Shown here: positions 51,100-58,533 of the stretch, piece after piece
Layout: every line of letters starts with the position of its first letter
Numbering within the stretch: the first letter of the stretch is position 1
Source: Luteibacter mycovicinus
GTDB lineage: Bacteria > Pseudomonadota > Gammaproteobacteria > Xanthomonadales > Rhodanobacteraceae
Direction: 5' to 3'
Assembly: GCF_000745235.1 (NCBI RefSeq)
Contig: NZ_JQNL01000001.1
Span: 3,838,001 to 3,902,000, forward strand
Length of the DNA stretch: 64,000 bases
Made by a program: the position numbers and the translations under genes
Notes under the pieces: model-generated
Told to the model about the DNA's origin: nothing
Seen by the model: only the letters and a program-made list of their open reading frames with translations
The model's database searches: none

Positions 51100-51326
51100 A
51101 CCGCCAGTCGTCCCGTGGCTATCAGCTCGCGCGCGCCCTCGTGCCCGCCGTGCTGGCGCATGGGCCGACACCCGAGCAGCTGGTCGCTGCCGAAATGCAC
51201 CTTGCCTCGCTGCGGCTCTCGCTGCAGTTGCCCTTGTTCGACACCGTACCGCCTAACGCCGGCTTGATCACCGGCGGACAGCCCGAGCCTACCGGGTTGG
51301 CGGAGACGGCTTCTGTAGGCCTGTAG
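51096..51326 (+). CDS. Hypothetical small phage protein
   Basis: The ATG at 51096 gives 76 residues (MNRQSSRGYQLARALVPAVL). The first half is helical and the end is Gly/Pro-rich. It precedes the initiator gene by seven bases. No family recognised. Confidence 0.6.
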   Translation: MNRQSSRGYQLARALVPAVLAHGPTPEQLVAAEMHLASLRLSLQLPLFDTVPPNAGLITGGQPEPTGLAETASVGL

Positions 51327-51333
51327 AGGACGT

Positions 51334-52131
51334 ATGGCAACCGAACACTGGTTCCGCTGGCACCACAGCACGGTCACAGATCCCAAGCTGCGCACCATCG
51401 CTTCTCGTGCATCTGCGCGCTTGTCACGCAATGTCACGGTCGGTCACGTCGTCGCCGTATGGGCGGCGATGATGGAGAACGCGTCACAGGCTTCGCCTCG
51501 CGGCGAGCTGTCCAACTGGTCGGACGAAGACGTCGGCGTCGCCCTGGACATCCCGGAGGATGAGGTCAAAGCAATCTTCGATTCGATGCAGGGAAAGACG
51601 CTCGATGGCGATGAGCTGATGGCGTGGAAACGTAGGCAGCCCAAGGCCGAAGACGCTTCTGCCGCTGCACGTAAGCGCGCTCAGCGCGAGCGAGATAAGT
51701 CACATGACGATACGGCGCGAGCGATTGAGTCACGACTTGTCACGGCAAGTCACGACAGAGGAGAGGAGAGGAGAGAAGAAGAGAAAGAGCAAGAGCAGGT
51801 GCCGCCAGCTTCGCCGTCGGCCGCTGCACCGGCAGTTGCTCCGGTCGAGCAGGGCACGGGCAAAGCTCCTCGTCGTCAGGGCACGCGCTTGCCGGACGAC
51901 TGGCGTCCGAGCCAGGACCTGGTCGCCGCTGTCCGCGAGGAGCGTCCCGATGTAGACCTGCGCACCGAGACGGCGAAGTTCCGCGACCACTGGCACGCGA
52001 AGGCAGGAAAGGATGCGACGAAGCTCGACTGGGACGCGACCTACCGGAACTGGATTCGCAACGCCCGGAAGCCCAACGGGTTCGGGCAGCGCAATGAGCC
52101 TGAGCGCCATCGCCAGGAGCTGCGCCGATGA
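51334..52131 (+). CDS. Phage replication initiator / DnaT-like helicase-loading protein
   Basis: The 265-residue protein precedes dnaB and overlaps it by ATGA. Residues 1-95 are a winged-helix-like domain (WHHSTVTDPKLRTIASRAS). An acidic and basic linker follows (residues 105-165). The C-terminal part (LPDDWRPSQDLVAAVREERP ... WDATYRNWIRNA) matches the DnaT single-strand-binding domain that loads helicase. The DNA of this gene carries GTCAC iterons, so it probably contains the origin it serves, as lambda O does. Confidence 0.83.
   Translation: MATEHWFRWHHSTVTDPKLRTIASRASARLSRNVTVGHVVAVWAAMMENASQASPRGELSNWSDEDVGVALDIPEDEVKAIFDSMQGKTLDGDELMAWKRRQPKAEDASAAARKRAQRERDKSHDDTARAIESRLVTASHDRGEERREEEKEQEQVPPASPSAAAPAVAPVEQGTGKAPRRQGTRLPDDWRPSQDLVAAVREERPDVDLRTETAKFRDHWHAKAGKDATKLDWDATYRNWIRNARKPNGFGQRNEPERHRQELRR
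51373..51789. other. Candidate phage replication origin: GTCACG iterons and purine tract inside the initiator gene
   Basis: GTCACG occurs at 51423, 51433 and 51443 and again at 51729, 51739 and 51749, exactly 10 bases apart in each set. GTCACA copies at 51373, 51483 and 51699 keep multiples of ten from the nearest set. Copies fall in all three codon phases, so this is a DNA-level repeat. Then 51757-51789 is 33 purines without a break. Lambda ori has iterons then a purine-biased A/T-rich tract inside O. The comparison is inference. Confidence 0.65.
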
Positions 52132-53465
52132 ACATGCGCGAATCCATCGCGACGGGCCTACGCGTTCCGCCTTCCTCCGTGGAAGCCGAGCAGAGCGTGC
52201 TGGGTGGCCTGATGCTGGCCCCGGATCGCATCGACGCCGTGTCGGCGCGGCTCGAGGAGGACGACTTCTACCGCCGCGACCACCGGATGATCTACCGCGC
52301 CATGGTCCAGCTGGCCGCCCGTGGCACGCCGTGCGACGCGATCACCCTGGGTGAGTGGTTCGTCCGGAACAACTTCGACTCGGTCGACCCGTCGTACCTC
52401 ATGACGCTGGCGAACGACACGCCGAGCGCGGCGAACATCGAGGCGTATGCCCGCATCGTTCGCGAGAAGTCCATGCGCCGCCGCGTGATCGACGTGGCCA
52501 CCCAGATGGTCGAGCAGGCCTTCGGTGTCGAGCAGGACGCGACCGAGCTCGTGGACGGTGGCATCGCTCAGCTGATGGGCATGCAGCACATCGAGCAGAA
52601 CACCGAGTACACGCTGCGTCAGGCCCTGACGATCGCCTACGAGGCGGCGGAAGCGGCCAAGGCGCGCGGCGGCAAGATCCCCGGTATCCCGACCGGCCTT
52701 ACCGAGCTCGACGACGTGCTCGGCGGCCTGCACAACTCCGACCTGATCGTGATCGGCGCGCGGCCGTCGATGGGCAAGACCGCGCTTCTGCTGAACATCG
52801 GCCTGGGCGATTCCAGCGGTGCGGGCCTGTTCTCGACCGAGCAGCCGGTGGTGCAGATCGGCTCGCGCATCCTTGCGATCGAGGGTGGCGTCAATGCCTC
52901 ACGGCTGCGCAACGGCTCCCACGACGAGGAAGACCTCGGCCGCATGGCGAACGCGGTGGGCCGTCTGGTTGAGCGCGAGCTGCTGATCTGCGACCGCGCC
53001 GGACTGACCATCGGCGAGCTGCAGCGCACGGCCCGCCGATGGAAACAGAAGTACGGCATCAAGCGCCTGCTGGTCGATTACGTGCAGCGCGTGAAGGGCA
53101 ACGACCCGCGCATGTCTCGCATCGACCAGGTGGGCGAGGTTGCCGTCGGCCTGAAAGACATTGCGCGGGAGCTGAATATCCCTGTCGTGGCGCTGGCTCA
53201 GGTGAACCGTGAAGTGGAGAAGCGCGAGAACAAGCGTCCCAATATGGGCGATCTGGCCAACTCCAGCGAGATCGAGAAGGAAGCCGACCAGGTCCTGATG
53301 CTGTACCGCGACGAGGTTTACCACCCCAACTCGCAAGACAAGGGCATCGCCGAGATCAGCGTCGAGAAGAACCGCCACGGCCCGACCGGCTTCATAAAGG
53401 CCGCGTGGCAGGCCGAGACGATGCGCTTCCGCGACTTCGCGCCGTACGGGGGCTGGGATGACTGA
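52128..53465 (+). CDS. Phage replicative DNA helicase, DnaB family
   Basis: The helicase hexamer unwinds DNA ahead of the replisome. The N-terminal domain reads AEQSVLGGLMLAPDRID. The RecA-like domain has Walker A GARPSMGKTALLL near residue 206 and DnaB motifs VDYVQRVKG and ALAQVNREVEKR. It has 445 residues and no intein. Because the phage carries its own helicase, it may bypass host DnaB. Confidence 0.94.
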   Translation: MNMRESIATGLRVPPSSVEAEQSVLGGLMLAPDRIDAVSARLEEDDFYRRDHRMIYRAMVQLAARGTPCDAITLGEWFVRNNFDSVDPSYLMTLANDTPSAANIEAYARIVREKSMRRRVIDVATQMVEQAFGVEQDATELVDGGIAQLMGMQHIEQNTEYTLRQALTIAYEAAEAAKARGGKIPGIPTGLTELDDVLGGLHNSDLIVIGARPSMGKTALLLNIGLGDSSGAGLFSTEQPVVQIGSRILAIEGGVNASRLRNGSHDEEDLGRMANAVGRLVERELLICDRAGLTIGELQRTARRWKQKYGIKRLLVDYVQRVKGNDPRMSRIDQVGEVAVGLKDIARELNIPVVALAQVNREVEKRENKRPNMGDLANSSEIEKEADQVLMLYRDEVYHPNSQDKGIAEISVEKNRHGPTGFIKAAWQAETMRFRDFAPYGGWDD

Positions 53466-53796
53466 CCCGCTGCTCGCGCGCATCGAGGCCGACCGCCGGC
53501 GCTATGACAGGGAGCGCGAGGACAACCGTGCCCGCTTTCCGTTTGCGATGTCGATGGTCGATCCGCTGCGCGAGGCAGGGCTTTCGCCGAAGTTGAAGCA
53601 TGCCGTGAACGCTGCCGGCGAAGAGATCGGCGCGCCGCCGAAGCCCATCGGCCTGCCCGTGGACGGCGACAAGCTGGCGCGCCTCCCCGAATACGAAGCC
53701 TTCTGGCGGCGTTTCTACGGCAAGCAGAAGGACAGCCCAGCCGCATACCGCGAGCGCATGCAGCGCGCCATCAAACCCGGAATGGGAGATCACTGA
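53458..53796 (+). CDS. Hypothetical phage protein after dnaB
   Basis: The 112-residue charged product (MTDPLLARIEADRRRYDRER) overlaps dnaB by eight bases. It is predicted to be helical and lies in the replication operon. No family recognised. Confidence 0.62.
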   Translation: MTDPLLARIEADRRRYDREREDNRARFPFAMSMVDPLREAGLSPKLKHAVNAAGEEIGAPPKPIGLPVDGDKLARLPEYEAFWRRFYGKQKDSPAAYRERMQRAIKPGMGDH

Positions 53797-53800
53797 ATCC

Positions 53801-54145
53801 ATGGCAAAGAAGAACAACGCGAAGTCGCTCGCCCCGTCGGCCAACGCCGAGTGGGACGTCTGGGGAGCCTTGTGTGGCTTCACGAGCTGGGCAGCCGCCG
53901 CGTCCGCCCTGGGTATCACCACGCAGGCGATCATTACCGCGCGCAAGAAGCCGGTGCGGAGGACGATGCGCCTGGCCATGGACGCCGTCCTATCGGCCCG
54001 TGCTCGCATCTCCGATGGGGTCATTCGCGGCTGGATCGAACGGCACGACCTTGAGGGCTGCCTGTGCATTACCGATGCGCGCGCCGCCGTCTCCGACGCC
54101 GCATCGCTCCACTCTCTGCTCGCCGATTCGAGTGCGTCCTCGTGA
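53801..54145 (+). CDS. Hypothetical phage protein, HTH-like
   Basis: The 114-residue product has a possible helix-turn-helix (FTSWAAAASALGITTQAIIT near residues 27-46). It overlaps the Ref gene by GTGA. It may bind DNA, but no family is recognised. Confidence 0.58.
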   Translation: MAKKNNAKSLAPSANAEWDVWGALCGFTSWAAAASALGITTQAIITARKKPVRRTMRLAMDAVLSARARISDGVIRGWIERHDLEGCLCITDARAAVSDAASLHSLLADSSASS

Positions 54146-54666
54146 AGCGCACGACGCCGCTCCGCAGGACACCTTTCCCAGCACGCCGCTTCGCGGCGAT
54201 GTCCACTGTCCGCCAGGCCGCCAAGGCCGCGCAGGAGAATGGAAAGGCCGTGGCCATCAAGCCCGCACTGAAGCGCGGCCGCAGCACCGGCACGCCCACG
54301 AAGGCCCAGAAAGCCCGCTGGGATGACATGCGCACCCGAGGCTGCGTGGCCTGCCACCTGAACACCGTCGACCACGGCATGGCCCGCGCGAGCTACGCGA
54401 ACGACCTGGAGATCCACCACCTACTGTCCGGTGGCCGTCGCCGCGGGCACGACTTCACCGTGTGCCTCTGTCACTACCACCACCAGGGCAAGCGCATGCC
54501 TTATGCCGATCACGGGTATGAGGAACACGCCAAGGTGTTCGGCCCGAGCTTTGGCCGCGAGCCGCGCCGCTACCGTCAGTTCTACGGGACTGACGACCAG
54601 CTGCTGGCATACCAGCAGGTCATGCTCGAGCGCGCGCCTGTGTTCGGGCCGGAGGCGTCATGGTGA
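54142..54666 (+). CDS. Ref-family RecA-dependent nuclease
   Basis: Phage P1 Ref cuts single strands paired by RecA. The GTG at 54142 overlaps the previous stop and gives 174 residues with a basic N-terminus (KRTTPLRRTPFPARRFAAMS). The HNH-like zinc domain shows GCVACHLN, IHHLLSGGRRRGHDF and CLCHYHHQG, then YRQFYGTDDQLLAYQQ, all Ref landmarks. It sits just before a RusA resolvase. Confidence 0.82.
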   Translation: MKRTTPLRRTPFPARRFAAMSTVRQAAKAAQENGKAVAIKPALKRGRSTGTPTKAQKARWDDMRTRGCVACHLNTVDHGMARASYANDLEIHHLLSGGRRRGHDFTVCLCHYHHQGKRMPYADHGYEEHAKVFGPSFGREPRRYRQFYGTDDQLLAYQQVMLERAPVFGPEASW

Positions 54667-55082
54667 AACGACTCTCCGACGCCGCTCGCGTCCAGGCATA
54701 CATGCGCCGGGGCGGCCGCATCGACCAGCGCGATGGCGTTGTACTGGTGACGTTGGACGGGATGCGTCTCAAGGGTGGGCAAAACGCGCGCGAGCACTGG
54801 CGAGCCCGCGCGAGTCGCACAAAGCGAGAGCGGGACGCGGCAAAGTTGATGCTCGTAGTTGCACGGCGGCCGGCGCTCCCGGTCGTGGTGCGTCTGGTGC
54901 GCATCGCTCCGCGTAAGTTTGACGACGACAACCTATCTGGCGCGTTCAAGGCCATCCGTGACGGCGTAGCTGATGCCTACGGGATTGCCGACAACGACAA
55001 GACGGTGATCCGCTTCGAGTACGACCAGGAGCGCGGCGCTCCGCACGAATACGGCATCCGGATCGAGGTATCGCCGGCATGA
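54660..55082 (+). CDS. RusA-type Holliday junction resolvase
   Basis: RusA cuts four-way junctions. The acidic catalytic cluster reads KFDDDNLSGAFKAIRDGVAD with AYGIADND following, as in the family. A conserved basic region precedes it. The 140-residue length is normal. It overlaps its neighbours and belongs to the rightward operon. Confidence 0.88.
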   Translation: MVKRLSDAARVQAYMRRGGRIDQRDGVVLVTLDGMRLKGGQNAREHWRARASRTKRERDAAKLMLVVARRPALPVVVRLVRIAPRKFDDDNLSGAFKAIRDGVADAYGIADNDKTVIRFEYDQERGAPHEYGIRIEVSPA

Positions 55083-55315
55083 AGGACGATCGCCCGCTGG
55101 CGGAGCAGGCGCGAGATTCAATCCTCGGCCTGGCCGTGCTCGCCGTGCGTGCGCCCACGATCCACCGCATGAGCCTGCAGGAGCTGGAAGCCTACGCACT
55201 CCTGCTGAAGGCCGGTGCGTCAGACCTTAACGGTGCGATCCATCGGCTGGACCGACTGATCAGGCAACAGAAAAAGAGCGGTGCCGCTGGCGCCGTGCAC
55301 GACACGCGGAAGTAA
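55079..55315 (+). CDS. Hypothetical small phage protein
   Basis: The 78-residue product (MKDDRPLAEQARDSILGLAV) is helical and overlaps rusA by four bases. The segment HRMSLQELEAYALLLKAGA suggests a small oligomer. No function is known. Confidence 0.6.
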   Translation: MKDDRPLAEQARDSILGLAVLAVRAPTIHRMSLQELEAYALLLKAGASDLNGAIHRLDRLIRQQKKSGAAGAVHDTRK

Positions 55316-55329
55316 CGAAGGGGAACACC

Positions 55330-55806
55330 ATGCGACGCAGTAGCGACCTTGAGGCAAGGCTCACCGAGTGGGCAAATGAGTACGGCGGTGGACGCCACGA
55401 GAACATCGGCTGGCAGGGAGTCTCGCCGCTCGCCAGCGTCATCAAGTATCACGGTCGAGCTCCTGAGGGACTAAACCCGGCGCGCGTGGTAACGAATGGC
55501 GCAGCCGATGAGGTCGAGGAAGCTGTGCGCGCCCTTGGGTCGCAGCGATCAGGCGTCATTCCCGCCGCTGTGTTGCGCTGCGAGTACAACGCCAGAGAAG
55601 TTGGTCGCGAGGTTCGTATTCAGCGGCTTGCTCGCGTCGGGTGCCGGATCACGGGCACGGGGCGCGGGCGAGAGGCAAGATATTGCCAGCATCTGCGCAC
55701 GGCCAAGGTATACGTTGCTGGACGGCTGAGGCTGCCGTTCGATGAGATGCTCGCGGATGAGGATGCGATCGACATGCTCGAGTACATCGTGCAAACGGGC
55801 TCTTGA
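55330..55806 (+). CDS. Hypothetical phage protein in the antiterminator-Q position
   Basis: The 158-residue protein (MRRSSDLEARLTEWANEYGG) has a C-terminal part with two helices and RCEYNAREVGREVRIQRLAR. It is last in the rightward operon and precedes an AT-rich intergenic region with a terminator, then the lysis genes. That is where lambda Q-type late regulators lie. The role is inferred from position alone. Confidence 0.55.
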   Translation: MRRSSDLEARLTEWANEYGGGRHENIGWQGVSPLASVIKYHGRAPEGLNPARVVTNGAADEVEEAVRALGSQRSGVIPAAVLRCEYNAREVGREVRIQRLARVGCRITGTGRGREARYCQHLRTAKVYVAGRLRLPFDEMLADEDAIDMLEYIVQTGS

Positions 55807-55860
55807 TTAATTAACAAAATTCGATTTTTATGTAAGCGTCGAACATCAACTATCACACGA

Positions 55861-55887
55861 AGCCCTGGCACCCGCTGGGGCTTTTTC
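55861..55887 (+). terminator. Terminator upstream of the lysis genes
   Basis: AGCCC (55861-55865) pairs with GGGCT (55878-55882) and is followed by TTTT. The preceding 40 bases are AT-rich for this genome. A late transcript may start there and pass the terminator with antitermination, as in lambdoid phages. Confidence 0.6.
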
Positions 55888-55967
55888 GTTTTCGTCCCGC
55901 CGCGGGGACGATCGGCCGGAACGCTGCCTCCCCTCAGCGTTTCGGCCAACCTATTCCGGAGCATCCC

Positions 55968-56516
55968 ATGGACGTCGCCACCTTCAGCCGTGCAGCGGGT
56001 ATTCCGCTCGTAAGGGCCAATGTGTGGGCACCGCCGGTGTTGGCAGCCATGGCACGCTTCGATATCACGACGCCCACCCGCCAGGCCGCCTTCATCGCCG
56101 AATGCGGTCACGAGTCGGCCGGCTACATGTACACCCGTGAGGTGTGGGGACCGACGAAGGCGCAGGCTGGCTACGAAGGTCGCGCCGACCTTGGCAATAC
56201 GAAGAAGGGCGACGGCTCGCTGTTCCGTGGGCGAGGGCTGATTCAGATTACCGGACGCGGCAATTACGCCGCCGTTGGCCGTGGGCTTGGTGCCGATTTG
56301 CTGTCGAACCCGGCGCTGCTGGAGCGCGAGGACTACGCCGCGCTCTCCGCCGCTTGGTGGTGGAAGGCGAACGGCTGCAACGCCCTTGCCGACCGCGGCG
56401 ACTTTCTGGCGCTGTCCATCCGTATCAACGGAAAAAATAAGGATGGCTTGCCGAACGGATGGGAGGATCGGCAGCGCCGCTGGACGATCGCGAAGCGCGA
56501 ACTGGGTGTGCAGTGA
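55968..56516 (+). CDS. Phage endolysin, GH19 chitinase-like muramidase
   Basis: The enzyme cuts peptidoglycan at lysis. It shows the GH19 pattern with the catalytic Glu in FIAECGHESAGY and the segment FRGRGLIQITGRGNY, followed by AAWWWKANGCNALAD. It has 182 residues and no signal peptide, so it should depend on the holin. It lies just before the holin gene. Confidence 0.9.
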   Translation: MDVATFSRAAGIPLVRANVWAPPVLAAMARFDITTPTRQAAFIAECGHESAGYMYTREVWGPTKAQAGYEGRADLGNTKKGDGSLFRGRGLIQITGRGNYAAVGRGLGADLLSNPALLEREDYAALSAAWWWKANGCNALADRGDFLALSIRINGKNKDGLPNGWEDRQRRWTIAKRELGVQ

Positions 56517-56860
56517 ACGAGATGCCGCCGGCCCAGTCGGCGATCGAATGGATCAGGCTGCTGGCCGTATCGGCATTCGCTGCCGTCGGCGGTGTCACCG
56601 GCGCGGTGCTGCGTGCCATGGATGCAAAACAGCCGATCTCGATCACAGGCGCTCTCATCGAATTTATGGCAGCGGGGTTCGTTGGAGCCCTGAGCGGCCT
56701 TCTCTGCTCGGCGTGGGGACTGAGCATCGTGTGGACCGCCTTCATCGCCGGCACCTTCGGCATGCTGGGCGCCCGGGCAACCATCCAGGTGATGCAGCGA
56801 TTCGTCTGGCAGAAGCTCGGGCTCAACCGGAGTTCGCAAGATGACAAACCTGCTGAGTAG
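56513..56860 (+). CDS. Phage holin, LydA/Phage_holin_3 type
   Basis: The holin forms inner-membrane holes that release the endolysin. The GTG at 56513 overlaps the endolysin stop; ATG 56522 is an alternative. The ~115-residue product has hydrophobic segments (LLAVSAFAAVGGVTGAVL, FMAAGFVGALSGLL, IVWTAFIAGTFGMLGA) and a basic C-terminal tail, as in LydA-like holins. The next gene starts 20 bases before its stop. Confidence 0.82.
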   Translation: MNEMPPAQSAIEWIRLLAVSAFAAVGGVTGAVLRAMDAKQPISITGALIEFMAAGFVGALSGLLCSAWGLSIVWTAFIAGTFGMLGARATIQVMQRFVWQKLGLNRSSQDDKPAE

Positions 56861-57323
56861 CGGATGGTCGATCGTCAAGGACAAGGCTCGTCTGATCATC
56901 GAGTACGTGCTGATCCTCTTCATCATCGTGCTGGGCGTGTATGGCACGGTCGCGTATTTCCGTACCAAGGCGCTCACCGAGTCCACGCTGTCTCTCAGCG
57001 AGAAGCTTGGGAGGGTGAGCGGGACGCTCGACCAGCAGGTGCAAGCCAATGCCGACCAGGACGTTGCCATCGCCGACCTGGCACGCCTGCGCAAGATCGA
57101 CAGCCAGGCGCTCGAAGGCCTGCATCAGGAACTGGACAAGGCCGACACCAAGGGTGACACGTTGCGCCAGAAGGTGCGGCAGCTGGAGAAAACGAATGCT
57201 GATGCGAAAGCCCTTCTGGACACTGCCGTGCCTCCTGCTCTTGGCTGCGTGCTCGATGGCACCCCGTGCCCCGGCTCCGGTAGTGACAAGCCGAACGGTG
57301 GTGCAGCAGGCCCGCCCCGCTGA
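56841..57323 (+). CDS. Rz-like inner-membrane spanin
   Basis: The i-spanin bridges the periplasm in the last step of lysis. Residues 17-40 form an N-terminal membrane anchor (LIIEYVLILFIIVLGVYGTV), then a coiled coil from about residue 45 to 125. The C-terminus is Pro/Gly-rich. A second lipoprotein gene begins inside it in another frame, the usual Rz/Rz1 pairing. Confidence 0.82.
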   Translation: MTNLLSSGWSIVKDKARLIIEYVLILFIIVLGVYGTVAYFRTKALTESTLSLSEKLGRVSGTLDQQVQANADQDVAIADLARLRKIDSQALEGLHQELDKADTKGDTLRQKVRQLEKTNADAKALLDTAVPPALGCVLDGTPCPGSGSDKPNGGAAGPPR

Positions 57324-57507
57324 CGAGCTCCTGAAGCTCTGCGATGCGCCCGTGCTGGTTCCCTCACGCAGCGTGCGGGACATCACGGACAACAGCACCG
57401 CGAAGGGCGTGGCATTCGATAAGTGTGCGGCGCGCTTCCGCTGCTTGGTGTGGTGGATCACGACTGCAAACCGCGAGACCGCACCAGTCGAGTGCCGGAC
57501 CGACTGA
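57196..57507 (+). CDS. Rz1-like outer-membrane lipoprotein spanin, overlapping Rz
   Basis: The ATG at 57196 has GGAG seven bases upstream and lies 128 bases before the Rz stop in another reading frame. The signal peptide ends in a lipobox (LPCLLLLAACSMAPR, Cys near residue 19). The mature part is Pro-rich at first then contains four cysteines. It extends 184 bases past Rz, an overlapped rather than embedded arrangement. Confidence 0.82.
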   Translation: MLMRKPFWTLPCLLLLAACSMAPRAPAPVVTSRTVVQQARPADELLKLCDAPVLVPSRSVRDITDNSTAKGVAFDKCAARFRCLVWWITTANRETAPVECRTD

Positions 57508-57896
57508 TGGGCGGCACGCGAAGACCGGCCACGGCCTCACGTGGCTACGGTGCGAAGTGGCAGACGGCGCGAGCGGCGTTCCTCGCGACCCATCGCTTCT
57601 GCGTGATGTGCCACCCAACCGGCGCACCGACGACCGAGGACATTGAGCGGGGCCACGTGGTTGAGGCAACGGTGGTCGATCACATCAAGCGTCACGGCCT
57701 GCGTGCTGCACAGGAGAGTGGCGACCCGGCACGCATCGCGCAGGCCCAGCACCTCATGTGGTCGAGGTCGAACTGGCAGCCGCTGTGCGAGACGCACCAC
57801 AACGCGACGAAGCAGAGGATGGAGAGCCGGGGCTACGAGGTAGGCGCACGCGACGACGGTCTGCCACTCGATCCTGGGCACCATTGGAATCGATGA
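57507..57896 (+). CDS. HNH endonuclease next to terminase
   Basis: The 129-residue protein has zinc-type motifs CVMCHPTG and LCETHHNATK with the catalytic pair VVDHIKRHG. HNH proteins of this type (for example HK97 gp74) stimulate terminase cleavage at cos. The ATG at 57507 shares one base with the Rz1 stop. The terminase genes begin 170 bases further on. Confidence 0.88.
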   Translation: MGGTRRPATASRGYGAKWQTARAAFLATHRFCVMCHPTGAPTTEDIERGHVVEATVVDHIKRHGLRAAQESGDPARIAQAQHLMWSRSNWQPLCETHHNATKQRMESRGYEVGARDDGLPLDPGHHWNR

Positions 57897-58065
57897 CGCC
57901 CTGCATCAGCCCGGGCGCGAAACTGAATGAAATGTTAAGCTCCGTTCAGGTTCGGCCGCCGACCGACGCCCGGGGTGGGGTAGGGGGTCCGAAAGTTCAG
58001 ACGACCTCGCTGCTGACCGCCTGCCCTCCTTTTTCCGCAGCGAGCCAGAATTCAGGACTTTTTTT

Positions 58066-58533
58066 GTGAGGGGTCGAACCGCCACACCCGATGCCTTGAA
58101 GAAGGCTCGCGGCACCGCGCGCAAGAGTCGGGCGAAGGCTGCCGTACCAGCGCTGCCGGTAGCCGGGAGCCAGCCGCCGCCGAAGCATTTGAGCAAGCTC
58201 GCCGCCGCGGCCTGGCAGGTTTACTGCCCGCTGGCCACCAGCATGCGCGTGCTCACGCAGGGCGACCTGCTGACGCTGGAGCGCTTATGCGAATGCTCGG
58301 CTGAGGTGCGCGAACTGACCGCCGACGTGAAGAAGTCCGGCCGCACGTACATGACCGAGAACGGGCTGATCAAGGCCAACCCCGCGGTTGCCATGCTGGC
58401 CGACGCCGACCGACGCCTGCTGGCCTATCTCACCAACTTCGGAATGACTCCAGCGGCCCGATCAAAGGTCGCGCCCACTGGCGATGGTGAAGAAAAGAAC
58501 CCCAACGACGAGTTCTTCGGCGGCGTCCACTGA
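58066..58533 (+). CDS. Terminase small subunit, P27 family
   Basis: The small subunit recognises phage DNA for packaging. A GTG at 58066 with AGGA about eight bases upstream opens a basic N-terminus (RGRTATPDALKKARGTARK), then the P27-type core (LSKLAAAAWQVYCPLATSM, TYMTENGLIKANPAVAML). It has 155 residues. The last 50 bases overlap the large-subunit gene. Confidence 0.85.
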   Translation: MRGRTATPDALKKARGTARKSRAKAAVPALPVAGSQPPPKHLSKLAAAAWQVYCPLATSMRVLTQGDLLTLERLCECSAEVRELTADVKKSGRTYMTENGLIKANPAVAMLADADRRLLAYLTNFGMTPAARSKVAPTGDGEEKNPNDEFFGGVH

